A stretch of 21,680 bases of DNA, from NCBI GenBank assembly GCA_964631175.1, contig CAZVWH010000048.1:1-21680 (forward strand), in the 5' to 3' direction. Every line of letters starts with the position of its first letter. The first letter of the stretch is position 1. The notes under the pieces are model-generated. The model had not been told where the DNA came from and made no database searches. It saw only the letters and a program-made list of their open reading frames with translations. Both the position numbers and the translations under genes were made by a program. Shown here piece after piece: positions 1-7,648 of the stretch. The DNA comes from CAZVWH01 sp964631175. GTDB lineage: Bacteria; Planctomycetota; Phycisphaerae; Sedimentisphaerales; Anaerobacaceae.

Positions 1-466
1 TGACGCCTACGCCAAGACGAGTAGGCCTTGGTTATGCTTGTCTATAACAACTTCCCTGATAAATACATTAAAATCTTACACCCTCACTCAACTCGGTACT
101 AAAGAAGAGAATTTTTACTTGATCTGATGTTATACCTCCTTCCTTCAAAAGCCCGATATGAGCTAATGGTTAAATACAAACTCCTTTCCTCCGCAGAACG
201 AAGAATGTCCTGCTATTTTATACTCCGCATTAATTTAGTGCCCAGGAAATTAAAATCCATAAACTCCTATAGATTATTTATACCAAATTTGGCGCTTCGA
301 TGTCAATATAAAAATTTGATGGCCAGGTTTTAAAAAGAGTTAAGCCGTAAGTGTTGTGGTTGCAATATGTTACAGAATTTCTCTAAGAATTGTTCGCCCG
401 CTGAGCAAGCTCAAAAATTTGCCATTTGGAAATAAAACTTTAATTTCCAAAAATTGACAATAAACA
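1..466. other. Stretch without a recognisable gene
   Basis: AT-rich sequence in which I see no gene. A 68-codon plus-strand frame (127-333) has no ribosome binding site, no recognisable motif and unlikely composition. Frame 2 is open from the window edge to a TGA at 125-127, which could be the tail of an upstream gene, but its translation means nothing to me. The stretch borders a decayed transposase, so it may be degraded mobile DNA. Confidence 0.5.
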
Positions 467-469
467 AAG

Positions 470-707
470 GATATCATTGTGTGTGGAATACATACGCCGA
501 CAAGTTTTTCTACCAGTCAGATTGTACGCGTATTTAAAAGTTTAACTGCTACAAAAGTATCTTCGGTCTGAACCTCAGGTAGAGAAGAAATCAGGAGACG
601 GAGAATCTTAGGCAAATGGTTATTATGTAGCTGCTGTTGGAGAGCAAGGTAATTAGAAGACAGTAGGAAGATATATAGAAAGACAGAGAATCAGGAGGTT
701 TGAAAAA
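470..707 (+). pseudogene. Decayed IS200/IS605-like transposase (Y1/HUH TnpA) remnant
   Basis: Two fragments in different frames read like the middle and C-terminal part of an IS200-type TnpA. Fragment 1 (470-571) contains TPTSFSTSQIVRVFKSLTAT, the usual proline, Ser/Thr-rich, I-V-x-x-x-K-S-x-T-A helix of this family. After a frameshift, fragment 2 (573-707) reads PQVEKK, then ANGYYVAAVGEQGN, then KTVGRYIERQ, matching the G-Y-Y/F-V-x-T-V-G, G-N-E-x-x and Y-I-x-x-Q pattern around the catalytic tyrosine helix. TAG stops at 609-611 and 654-656 replace residues normally Trp and Glu. The N-terminal HUH region is not recognisable. Assignment is from recalled family patterns, so moderate confidence. 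A dead element; no function expected. Confidence 0.55.
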
Positions 708-799
708 GTGAAGGCTGTTTATGAAAGACTTAGATGCTCTGTGGTATTGCAGAAGGCTTCTTTGTTGCAAGTACAGCTCGTGAATTTCCTATTTACCAA

Positions 800-828
800 T
801 TGCCAATCTCCGTCTCATAGATTAGTAT
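800..828 (+). promoter_or_regulatory. Predicted sigma70-type promoter for purD
   Basis: A -35 box TTGCCA (800-805) and a -10 box TAGTAT (823-828) are separated by 17 bases, ending 60 bases before the purD start codon. This is the best promoter-like match in the upstream region. The leader between it and purD shows no riboswitch-like structure that I can recognise. Confidence 0.5.
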
Positions 829-888
829 AAAAACGCAAGCTCGGAATAAATCCGGTCTAAACACAATATACAGGTTAGAGGTCGTCAG

Positions 889-2160
889 ATGAATGTACTT
901 TTACTTGGCAGCGGAGGACGCGAACATGCTATTGCGTGGAAGTTAGCTCAATCTGAAAACCTGAGCAAGCTCTACATCGCGCCCGGCAATGCCGGAACAG
1001 CTCAGTGTGGAGAAAATATCCCTATTGTATCTACCGACACCGATAAATTAGTGGCCTTTGCGCGTCAGTACGATATAGGCTTGGTGGTTGTCGGCCCGGA
1101 AGACCCGCTTGCAGCAGGCCTTGTCGATGCTATGGAAGAGGCGGGTATAAAATCATTCGGTCCGAGTGCCGGAGCCGCGCAGCTCGAAGCCGACAAAGCG
1201 TTCGCCAAGCAGTTGATGCGCTCAAGCGCAGTCTCGACTGCCGAGGGTAGAATCTTTGGCAGATTCGGTGACGCTAAAAGATATATAGCAAGCAGAGACG
1301 AAGCGGTGGTAATTAAAGCGACGGGTCTTGCACAAGGTAAAGGAGTTATTGTCTGCGACGACCCTGCTGACGGCATCCTGGCTGCGGAGAAGATAATGTG
1401 CGATAAGATATTCGGTTCCGCAGGAGATAAAATCATCGTTGAAGAAATGCTGCTGGGCGAGGAAGCCTCGATATTAGCTTTTGTAGATGGTCGTAATATT
1501 TACGTTATGGAATCATCGCAGGACCATAAGCCGATCGGCGATGGTGACACGGGGCCCAACACTGGCGGAATGGGTGCTTACAGCCCTGCCCCGATTATTA
1601 CCGAGACGCTTATGGATAGAATTACACGTGAGATTCTCGTGCCGGTAGTGAATGGTATGAATCGCAACGGTACGCTATACAAAGGTGTGCTCTACGCAGG
1701 TCTTATGATTACCAGCGCCGGGCCGAGAGTTTTGGAATTTAACGTTCGGTTCGGCGACCCGGAGACACAGCCGATTCTAATACGGCTGAAAAGCGATCTG
1801 CTGGAGGTGCTTCTGGCAGTATGCGACGGCAGATTGAATGATGTCACCCTGGAGTGGGACCGCAGGCCGGCAGTTTGCGTCGTCATGGCTTCGGGTGGCT
1901 ATCCGGGCGCTTATCAGAAGGGCAAGAAAATAACCGGCCTGCATGAGGCTGAAAAGCTCAAAGATGTAGTCGTATTTCACGCAGGTACTAAAAATCAGGA
2001 TGGTAACATTGTTACAAACGGCGGTAGAGTGTTGGGCGTGACCGCTCTGGGAGAGACAATCGCAGATGCCAAGGCCAAAGCATACGAAGCGGTAGAAAGG
2101 ATAAAATTCGACGGGGCCTACTGGCGTCGAGATATTGCGGACAAAGCAATAAAAAAATGA
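889..2160 (+). CDS. purD: Phosphoribosylamine--glycine ligase (GAR synthetase)
   Basis: Cytosolic ATP-grasp enzyme of de novo purine synthesis, joining glycine to 5-phosphoribosylamine with ATP. The 423-residue product has normal family length. Visible landmarks are the N-terminal GSGGREHA loop (residues 7-14), VVGPEDPLAAG (about 67-77), the ATP-binding KATGLAQGKGVIV (143-155), TGGMGAYSP (225-233) and the metal/phosphate-binding EFNVRFGDPETQ (283-294). The ATG follows an AGAGG ribosome binding site. It is preceded by its own predicted promoter (800-828), and the AsmA-like gene begins 24 bases after its stop, so the two may be co-transcribed. No other purine genes are in the window. Identification is secure. 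Confidence 0.97.
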   Translation: MNVLLLGSGGREHAIAWKLAQSENLSKLYIAPGNAGTAQCGENIPIVSTDTDKLVAFARQYDIGLVVVGPEDPLAAGLVDAMEEAGIKSFGPSAGAAQLEADKAFAKQLMRSSAVSTAEGRIFGRFGDAKRYIASRDEAVVIKATGLAQGKGVIVCDDPADGILAAEKIMCDKIFGSAGDKIIVEEMLLGEEASILAFVDGRNIYVMESSQDHKPIGDGDTGPNTGGMGAYSPAPIITETLMDRITREILVPVVNGMNRNGTLYKGVLYAGLMITSAGPRVLEFNVRFGDPETQPILIRLKSDLLEVLLAVCDGRLNDVTLEWDRRPAVCVVMASGGYPGAYQKGKKITGLHEAEKLKDVVVFHAGTKNQDGNIVTNGGRVLGVTALGETIADAKAKAYEAVERIKFDGAYWRRDIADKAIKK

Positions 2161-2184
2161 TTATTCATTGCTCAGTATTGTGCT

Positions 2185-5100
2185 GTGAAACTAAAACACT
2201 ATATATTTTCTATGAGCAGCAAAACACTAACTTTAAATTTCAAGAATAACAAATCCAGAATCAAAGGCAGAATTCTTATTGGCTTGCTTATTGTAGCTCT
2301 GGTTTTAGCTGCTGTTTCGGCAGTTGTCTTGATTTGGGTATGGCGTGCCTTGCCACATATCGCCATAATAGAGATCAGCGAACTAACGAACAGCAGTATA
2401 GAAGCCAAATCGATAGATTTCAAATCCAATGGCTCTGTTTTGATCAAAGAGCTCGTGATAAGCCCTAAGCAAGAACAAAAATACGACGATGCCCTGCTTA
2501 AAGCAAAAACAGTATATGCTCGCTTTAGTATAGGCAGCTTGTTGTTATTGGGGCCACGACTGAAAGAAATACGTATTAATGACTTTGTTTTTGATGCTCA
2601 ATACGATTTGGACACAGACCGGTGGAATTTAGAGGCATTTAAATTCAACGCGCCTAAAAATGGTGCCGGCAAAATGCCTCTTATTGTCCTTGACGGAGGA
2701 ACGCTGCAATACAGCAGGATATCAAAAGGCCAGGCCACAGTTCTCACGGCAGTGCCCATTGATATGAGATTCAGACCTGCTGAAGAAATGTTAGGCGGTT
2801 ACAGCTTTGATATAACAACGGCTGAAAAGGCCGATGTCGGCTCGCTTCTGCGAAGCGCCTCGCCGGAGCAAGTTTCGCCGAAGGGGGGCAGGAGCAAATT
2901 GTCAGGATTATGGCTGCCCGGCAGGATTACAGTTACAGGGGGGATTTCACTCCGCCATGGGCGGAGTATCCCTGCACTTGAGAACGCCTGGGTGATAGAC
3001 GCGCTGGATGCAGCATTAAATTACGACCAAAAAAATAATTTTTTGCTGAAGCTTAAAATAAAAGATCTGTTTTATCCCCAAGAGTTCGCCGGTGACATAT
3101 TTGCCTTTGGTAAGCCGGCGTCCGCTTTTGGCGGATCTGTTCTGTTTACTGCTCTGCAAAGTTTTTTTAGCCGATTCAACCCTGCTGGAAATATTGATTT
3201 AGATATAGAAGTTTCAAGTAATCTTGGACAGTTGAGCGAAAGCACGATCAACGGCGAAGTTTATTGTAAGGATGTTAACATCTGCGACCGCACGTTCCCC
3301 TACACAGTAGAGCAGATGACAGGTCAAGTGGAGTTCACCGAAAACAGCGTGGTTCTGAATAATCTTTCCGGTAGGCACGGTGACGTCAACGTAACATTCA
3401 CCGGCTGGATAAAAGATTTTGGGCCTAATCAGCAATATCATATCCAGATTGCAAGTGACAATATGGCTCTGGATGACGATCTGTATAACGCATTAAGCGC
3501 AAAACAAAAAGATTTTTGGACAGCTTTTTCTCCGAGCGGCCTGGCGGCAATAGATTATCGTTTAAGACAATCCGGCAGTTCTGCCGAACAAACAGTTAAG
3601 GAAAAAACGCTTGAGGTTGAGCTGCGCGGCGCCGAAGCTGTTTATTGGAAATTTCCTTACCCACTAAAAAATCTTACCGGCGAGCTCTTATTCGGCCGTG
3701 ATGATATAATTGCTTCCAATGTTGTTTCGGAAGTAGACGGAGGCAAGATAACCTTTAATGGCAAAGTTGCCGAACGCAACACCGACCGACCTATTTATTA
3801 TCTGTCAATCAAGGCTAATGATATACCGTTTAAACCGAAGCTTGCAAGGACATTACTGACTAATCAAAACGACCTTTATAACCAATTTGATATAACAGGC
3901 CTGGTTGATGTGGACGCTAAGGTTTTTACGCCCACGGAAGATACCAGTCCGACAAGCTTCCACGCCGATCTAACTCTAAAAGAAGGCGTCCTGAAAGCAA
4001 ATAAGTCGGGGCTGACTATCTCTGATGTATCGGCAAAACTTAATCTAACACCTGCTTCGACAAGTATTAGAAGCTTCACCGGTCGCTATGGTCAAAGCCC
4101 GGTCTCACTGACCGGCGGAATCTGGCTGGGTTCCCGCCAAGCAAGGTCCCTCACAGATAAACAGCAACTCCTACAATATCACTTGGTGCTGGATGCGAAA
4201 CAGGTTCAATTGAGCGATGAATTAATCGGTGTGTTACCTGAGCCGATGGAAAAAATTGTTTCCCAAATGCAGCCGGCCGGCAAAGTAAATATTAGTGCTA
4301 ATCTACAAAAAAATAGCGGCGACGACAAAGCCAACTACAGCATATCGGTCGAGTGTTCGGGCAACAGTGTCAATTATGAGCGATTTATCTATCCTCTAAA
4401 GGATGTCACCGGCAAGTTAAAAATAACAAACAACAAGGTAATGCTTAACGACATTACTGCAACACCGGACTTAGACGAGCTCAGTCGAGCCGCTAATGTC
4501 GCCCAGAAAGCAAAAGACAGCTCAATAAGATTAAATGGCCAAATTGTCTTGGCTGATAATGTTTTCAACGAGGGCGTATTTCAACTTTCAGCAAAGGACA
4601 TCTCATTCAGTGAACATTTAGCGAGTGCTTTGCCCTCGCTCTTGTCTTCGCCTGCCCCTGCATCTCCCGACGCAAGGCGGGGCAGCAGGACAAGAAGACG
4701 CGGGGGCGCCTTTTACCGGGCATTGTCGCCGAGAGGACGATTTGATCTGGATTTAGTAAACATAAAAATATACAAAGACGATGATGGCCAAAAATACATT
4801 GATTTCACCGCTTCTGCCGAATTAAAGGATTGCAATTTCAATATAACCGGCACACAAGCCGAGTTAGATGCAGTCATAAAAACAAAAGGCTTGTATAAAA
4901 CCGGCATCGGCCTGTCCGACGGACAGGTTAGGATTCTTGCGGATAATTTAAAGATCAAAGGTAAATCTATAACAAACCTGAAATCGGAGCTAAATTACAA
5001 CCCGCATCTTCGGAACTGGTTAGCCAAAAATCTGACCGCAGACTTTTACGACGGCAGATTAACAGGTAAATTGGAAATCAAGCCGGCAGGAGGGACTTTA

Positions 5101-5676
5101 GAATATTTATTACAAGCAGCTTTTGACGATGTTGACTTGAAACAATTTCTTTTAGGTGAAGAAGCAGCGGACCCTGCAAAAACCAGCGATACCAGCGGAA
5201 CAATGAGCGGATCATTGAACATTGACGCACAGATTAGTGACAATTCTTCACGGCTCGGTAGATGCAGATTGGCTATAAAGAATATGCAGGTGGGCAAGCT
5301 CTCGCCGTTAGCGAAGCTGTTATATGTTATGAGACTGACGGAGCCGAAGGACTTTGCCTTCGAGCGTATGATTGTCGATTCGTATATCAGATCTGATAAC
5401 CTTCTTTTTGATGTGTTTGATTTGTCAGGTGAAACGGTAGCTTTTCACGGCTCAGGCTCAATGAGCCTGAAAAATGCGAATATCAATCTGAACCTTACCG
5501 CCCGAGGTCGACGACTGGTCGGTAATGAGCCTACGTTTTTAGGATCTCTTACTGAAAGTCTCGGCAAGGCTGTTGTGCGAATAGAGGTAACTGGTAATGT
5601 CCAGGACCCAAAGGTGGAAATCAAAACTCTGCCGGTCGTTAAGGATTCATTGAAAATCCTCGGCACACCCCGTTAA
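2185..5676 (+). CDS. Large AsmA-like envelope protein
   Basis: A 1163-residue protein with a short basic N-terminus, one membrane segment (about residues 29-51) and then a long beta-rich body. The C-terminal part (about 1040-1160) reads like the AsmA-like C-terminal domain: an FxxxSGxGSMSLKNANINLNL type stretch followed by V-T-G-N-V-Q-D-P-K-V. AsmA/TamB/YhdP-type proteins are anchored in the inner membrane and thought to carry phospholipids toward the outer membrane; this role is inferred from the family. The start is uncertain: GTG at 2185 or ATG at 2212, neither with a good ribosome binding site. Several in-frame palindromic segments interrupt the coding sequence (2941-2972, 4641-4697, 4911-4927), and residues around 820-850 are Arg/Pro/Ser-rich and low in complexity, unlike the rest. 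It follows purD closely. Confidence 0.8.
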   Translation: MKLKHYIFSMSSKTLTLNFKNNKSRIKGRILIGLLIVALVLAAVSAVVLIWVWRALPHIAIIEISELTNSSIEAKSIDFKSNGSVLIKELVISPKQEQKYDDALLKAKTVYARFSIGSLLLLGPRLKEIRINDFVFDAQYDLDTDRWNLEAFKFNAPKNGAGKMPLIVLDGGTLQYSRISKGQATVLTAVPIDMRFRPAEEMLGGYSFDITTAEKADVGSLLRSASPEQVSPKGGRSKLSGLWLPGRITVTGGISLRHGRSIPALENAWVIDALDAALNYDQKNNFLLKLKIKDLFYPQEFAGDIFAFGKPASAFGGSVLFTALQSFFSRFNPAGNIDLDIEVSSNLGQLSESTINGEVYCKDVNICDRTFPYTVEQMTGQVEFTENSVVLNNLSGRHGDVNVTFTGWIKDFGPNQQYHIQIASDNMALDDDLYNALSAKQKDFWTAFSPSGLAAIDYRLRQSGSSAEQTVKEKTLEVELRGAEAVYWKFPYPLKNLTGELLFGRDDIIASNVVSEVDGGKITFNGKVAERNTDRPIYYLSIKANDIPFKPKLARTLLTNQNDLYNQFDITGLVDVDAKVFTPTEDTSPTSFHADLTLKEGVLKANKSGLTISDVSAKLNLTPASTSIRSFTGRYGQSPVSLTGGIWLGSRQARSLTDKQQLLQYHLVLDAKQVQLSDELIGVLPEPMEKIVSQMQPAGKVNISANLQKNSGDDKANYSISVECSGNSVNYERFIYPLKDVTGKLKITNNKVMLNDITATPDLDELSRAANVAQKAKDSSIRLNGQIVLADNVFNEGVFQLSAKDISFSEHLASALPSLLSSPAPASPDARRGSRTRRRGGAFYRALSPRGRFDLDLVNIKIYKDDDGQKYIDFTASAELKDCNFNITGTQAELDAVIKTKGLYKTGIGLSDGQVRILADNLKIKGKSITNLKSELNYNPHLRNWLAKNLTADFYDGRLTGKLEIKPAGGTLEYLLQAAFDDVDLKQFLLGEEAADPAKTSDTSGTMSGSLNIDAQISDNSSRLGRCRLAIKNMQVGKLSPLAKLLYVMRLTEPKDFAFERMIVDSYIRSDNLLFDVFDLSGETVAFHGSGSMSLKNANINLNLTARGRRLVGNEPTFLGSLTESLGKAVVRIEVTGNVQDPKVEIKTLPVVKDSLKILGTPR
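2941..2972. repeat. Perfect palindrome inside the AsmA-like gene
   Basis: GGGAT and ATCCC (outer arms) flank ACTCCGCC and GGCGGAGT (inner arms) around an ATG centre. It is in frame and encodes residues close to ISLRHGRSIP. Confidence 0.7.
4641..4697. repeat. Imperfect inverted repeat inside the AsmA-like gene
   Basis: CTTGTC (4641-4646) and CTGCCCC (4652-4658) pair with GGGGCAG (4679-4685) and GACAAG (4689-4694). The surrounding sequence is GC-rich and encodes a low-complexity Pro/Ser/Arg stretch ending near residue 850, unlike the neighbouring beta-rich protein. Confidence 0.55.
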
Positions 5677-5774
5677 AAAATGGCATTTGTGCGCTCTCAT
5701 GCAACCGTATGCAGCCACGGGTAGTGAAGCGTGATAATAATTGAATTGCACTAACTGGTTGAGGAATATTGTAA

Positions 5775-6050
5775 ATGAGCTTAGCAGAAGAGAAGAATCT
5801 GGTGGGATGTTTCGGCCTGTATTGCGGCTTGTGCCCCATGTATCAATCGATAGCGAAAAGCGGATTTCCCGGCTGTAAAATACTTTCTTTAACCATTTCC
5901 TGTAAGCTATACAATTGCTGTGTGAAGAGGAAAGGCTTTGATACGTGCGCAGAATGCGAGGATTTTCCGTGTGAAAAATATGACGAATTTTTCGATTGGG
6001 ACAGCTTTATTAGCCATAAAGTCTGCCAGCCAAACATTCAACAGATTTAA
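5775..6050 (+). CDS. DUF3795-type cysteine-rich protein, N-terminal half of a gene cut by an in-frame TAA
   Basis: These 91 codons encode a cysteine-rich segment: CFGLYCGLCPMYQ (Cys12, Cys17, Cys20), Cys34, Cys43, Cys48-Cys49, then CAECEDFPCEKYD (Cys58, Cys61, Cys66). This is the pattern of DUF3795 proteins, whose biochemical role is unknown and which may bind metal or an iron-sulfur cluster. The ATG follows GAGGAA at good spacing. The frame stops at TAA 6048-6050, but the same frame continues without shift into the expected C-terminal half (6060-6356). Homologues as I recall them are one protein of roughly 190-200 residues, so this product is truncated and probably not functional unless the stop is a sequencing error. 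Confidence 0.7.
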   Translation: MSLAEEKNLVGCFGLYCGLCPMYQSIAKSGFPGCKILSLTISCKLYNCCVKRKGFDTCAECEDFPCEKYDEFFDWDSFISHKVCQPNIQQI

Positions 6051-6059
6051 AAGGCCGGT

Positions 6060-6356
6060 TTGAAAATATGGTTAGCCGAGCAAATTAAAAAGCGAGCAAT
6101 GCTTGAGAATCTGCTCGCTTACTGGAATGAAGGAAGGTCGTGTAGCTTCTACTGCATCGCGACAGCCTTGATACCAACCGATTTAATTAAAGAAGCTGTA
6201 AACAGAGCTGAAGAAATGGCGGTCAGTGACAAGGTAGGTAACGACATAAAAGTCAAGGCGAAAATTCTACGGTCACTCATCCAAGATTTGGCATCAAAGT
6301 CTAATATCGATTTGAAATTGGGAAGAAAACCGAAGAAAGAAGGTAGAAAAAGATGA
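6060..6356 (+). pseudogene. C-terminal half of the DUF3795-type gene, downstream of the nonsense codon
   Basis: Directly after the TAA at 6048-6050 the same reading frame resumes as KAGLKIWLAEQIKKR and runs 98 codons from TTG 6060, through GRSCSFYCIATALIP and the helical AKILRSLIQDLA, to a basic C-terminus. These match the second half of DUF3795 family members, so 5775-6356 was one gene. No ribosome binding site precedes TTG 6060, so separate translation is unlikely. The likely change is one base, such as AAA to TAA. The end overlaps the start of the next gene by four bases (ATGA), suggesting co-transcription. Confidence 0.7.
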
Positions 6357-6751
6357 ATATAAAAGGATTTATTATCAGTGTATTAATCGTCTCAGCGGTT
6401 TTCTTTATTTCCCCCATTATAGTTTACGACTTATTTATGAGATTCCTTGGGTTAGAGCCGCCAGCCGGCTTTGGGCCGGTGGATTTGTTGATTATGACTC
6501 CGACGATGATTTTGGGAGCATTTGTTTTTGTTCTAATATTCTCTCTGGCTAAAGGTTCAAGAATTGGACAAAATGGATTGTTGTACGGCTTTTTGTGGTT
6601 TCTTGGATTTAGTGTTGTTAGTGAGGTTGGATTTTGGATTGCACTAAAGTACAGTCCCGTTATGATGATAGCAGGGATAACTTCTGGGCTGTGTTACCTA
6701 ATAAACGGCGTTATTATTCAAAAGTTAAGCAAAGAGAAAGGAACTATGTAA
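6353..6751 (+). CDS. Small four-helix membrane protein of unknown function
   Basis: I do not recognise this 132-residue protein. It is very hydrophobic, with about four membrane segments (near residues 7-29, 45-66, 78-98 and 101-122), a GPVDLLIMTP stretch between the first two, and a short basic tail (KLSKEKG). Its ATG lies inside the end of the DUF3795 reading frame (ATGA overlap), which implies translational coupling and a shared transcript. The stop is 13 bases from the end of the convergent trmB gene, with no clear terminator between. Confidence 0.7.
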   Translation: MNIKGFIISVLIVSAVFFISPIIVYDLFMRFLGLEPPAGFGPVDLLIMTPTMILGAFVFVLIFSLAKGSRIGQNGLLYGFLWFLGFSVVSEVGFWIALKYSPVMMIAGITSGLCYLINGVIIQKLSKEKGTM

Positions 6752-6764
6752 CCAAATTTGAGGA

Positions 6765-7421
6765 TTATATTTTCCTTACGGCGAGGGTGTAGATTGGTCT
6801 TTGGTTTTTGACGTATTTCCTCTCGTAGTTTGTGCCGGTTAGTTCACCGTTACCTGCACCAGCAGCAGGGAGAAATTCAATCCGCTCAAGCCTGCCCTGC
6901 CTGTCCTGAGCGTAGCCGAAGGATTGATCGCTTCTCTCGACTATTAGATTCTGTATCCATTCAAAATATTCAGCGTGGTCGGTAGCGATTCTTAAAGTGC
7001 CTCCGGTCTTTAAGCAGCGAACAAGATGCTCAAGATTGGCATGGCAGAAAAAGCGTCTTTTATGGTGACGTCTCTTCGGCCATGGATCTGGGAAGTAGAT
7101 ATGGAAACAGTCCACGGAATTAGCCGGCACAAAATCAGCTAAAAACAGGGCTGCATCCGTGCGAACTATCCTCACATTAGTTAGGTTCCATCTGCCAATG
7201 CGGTCAACGGCGTAACGATAATATTTGTTGGCCCGCTCAATACCCAGAAAATTCATATGCGAATGGGTCCTTGCCTGACTTAGCAGGAAGGTAGCTTTGC
7301 CGGTGCCAATCTCTATATGCAGGGGAGCTGAACGTCCGAAAACCTGGATAAAGTCAATTTCACCATCCAAATTTTCCAGCTTTAACGCCACCGAAGGATA
7401 GTCTTTCAATTTTCGAGCCAT
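6765..7421 (-). CDS. trmB: tRNA (guanine-N7-)-methyltransferase
   Basis: SAM-dependent enzyme that makes m7G46 in the variable loop of tRNAs. The 218-residue product has the SAM-binding HIEIGTGKATFLL (35-47), the signature YFPDPWPKRRHHKRR (109-123) and the C-terminal TNYERKY (197-203). The ATG is preceded by AGGA at good spacing. An odd segment, SFGYAQD (167-173), lies in a normally variable region and is encoded by a short repeat (6903-6923) that recurs in hemA, so it looks like an in-frame insertion that leaves the catalytic motifs intact. The gene is monocistronic and convergent with the membrane-protein gene. Identification is secure. Confidence 0.95.
   Translation of the reverse strand: MARKLKDYPSVALKLENLDGEIDFIQVFGRSAPLHIEIGTGKATFLLSQARTHSHMNFLGIERANKYYRYAVDRIGRWNLTNVRIVRTDAALFLADFVPANSVDCFHIYFPDPWPKRRHHKRRFFCHANLEHLVRCLKTGGTLRIATDHAEYFEWIQNLIVERSDQSFGYAQDRQGRLERIEFLPAAGAGNGELTGTNYERKYVKNQRPIYTLAVRKI
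6903..6923 (-). repeat. In-frame 21-bp repeat in trmB (copy 1)
   Basis: On the coding strand it reads TCCTTCG, five variable bases, then GCTCAGGAC, and encodes SFGYAQD. It matches 9635-9655 in hemA at about 16 of 21 positions. Confidence 0.65.
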
Positions 7422-7599
7422 CAGTCAAATCCTATACGTAAAGTAGGTGATAGTAATAACATCAGTTCAGTGTTTGCTATTTTACACAAGAAGGGCTGTT
7501 TGGGTAAGAATTAAAAAGTTAATTATCGAAATCGTTGCGCTTAAAGTTGGTGCGGACACTATTCGATAGGAGGGTGTGAACTCCTTTTCAGTCATAGCG

Positions 7600-7634
7600 T
7601 ATCAATTATAGGACTTGTGTAGAAGTAATTGATA
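7600..7634. promoter_or_regulatory. 9-bp inverted repeat just upstream of the hydrolase ribosome binding site
   Basis: TATCAATTA (7600-7608) and TAATTGATA (7626-7634) form a perfect inverted repeat with a 17-base loop, ending at the AGAAGGA ribosome binding site of the gene starting at 7649. It could be an operator or an RNA hairpin that affects translation. The function is inferred from position only. Confidence 0.35.
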
Positions 7635-7648
7635 GAAGGATCTGAAAA

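Noticed and set aside
127..333. 68-codon plus-strand open frame
   Set aside because: No ribosome binding site, no family resemblance, and composition that looks like translated AT-rich noncoding DNA.
708..830. 40-codon GTG frame preceded by CAGGAGG
   Set aside because: The same frame runs in from the decayed transposase, so the site may be coincidental. The sequence is not protein-like, and its end overlaps the predicted purD promoter.
6048..6050. Programmed recoding of the DUF3795 stop codon
   Set aside because: TAA is not a selenocysteine or pyrrolysine codon, and no downstream element is evident. Nonsense mutation or sequence error is simpler.
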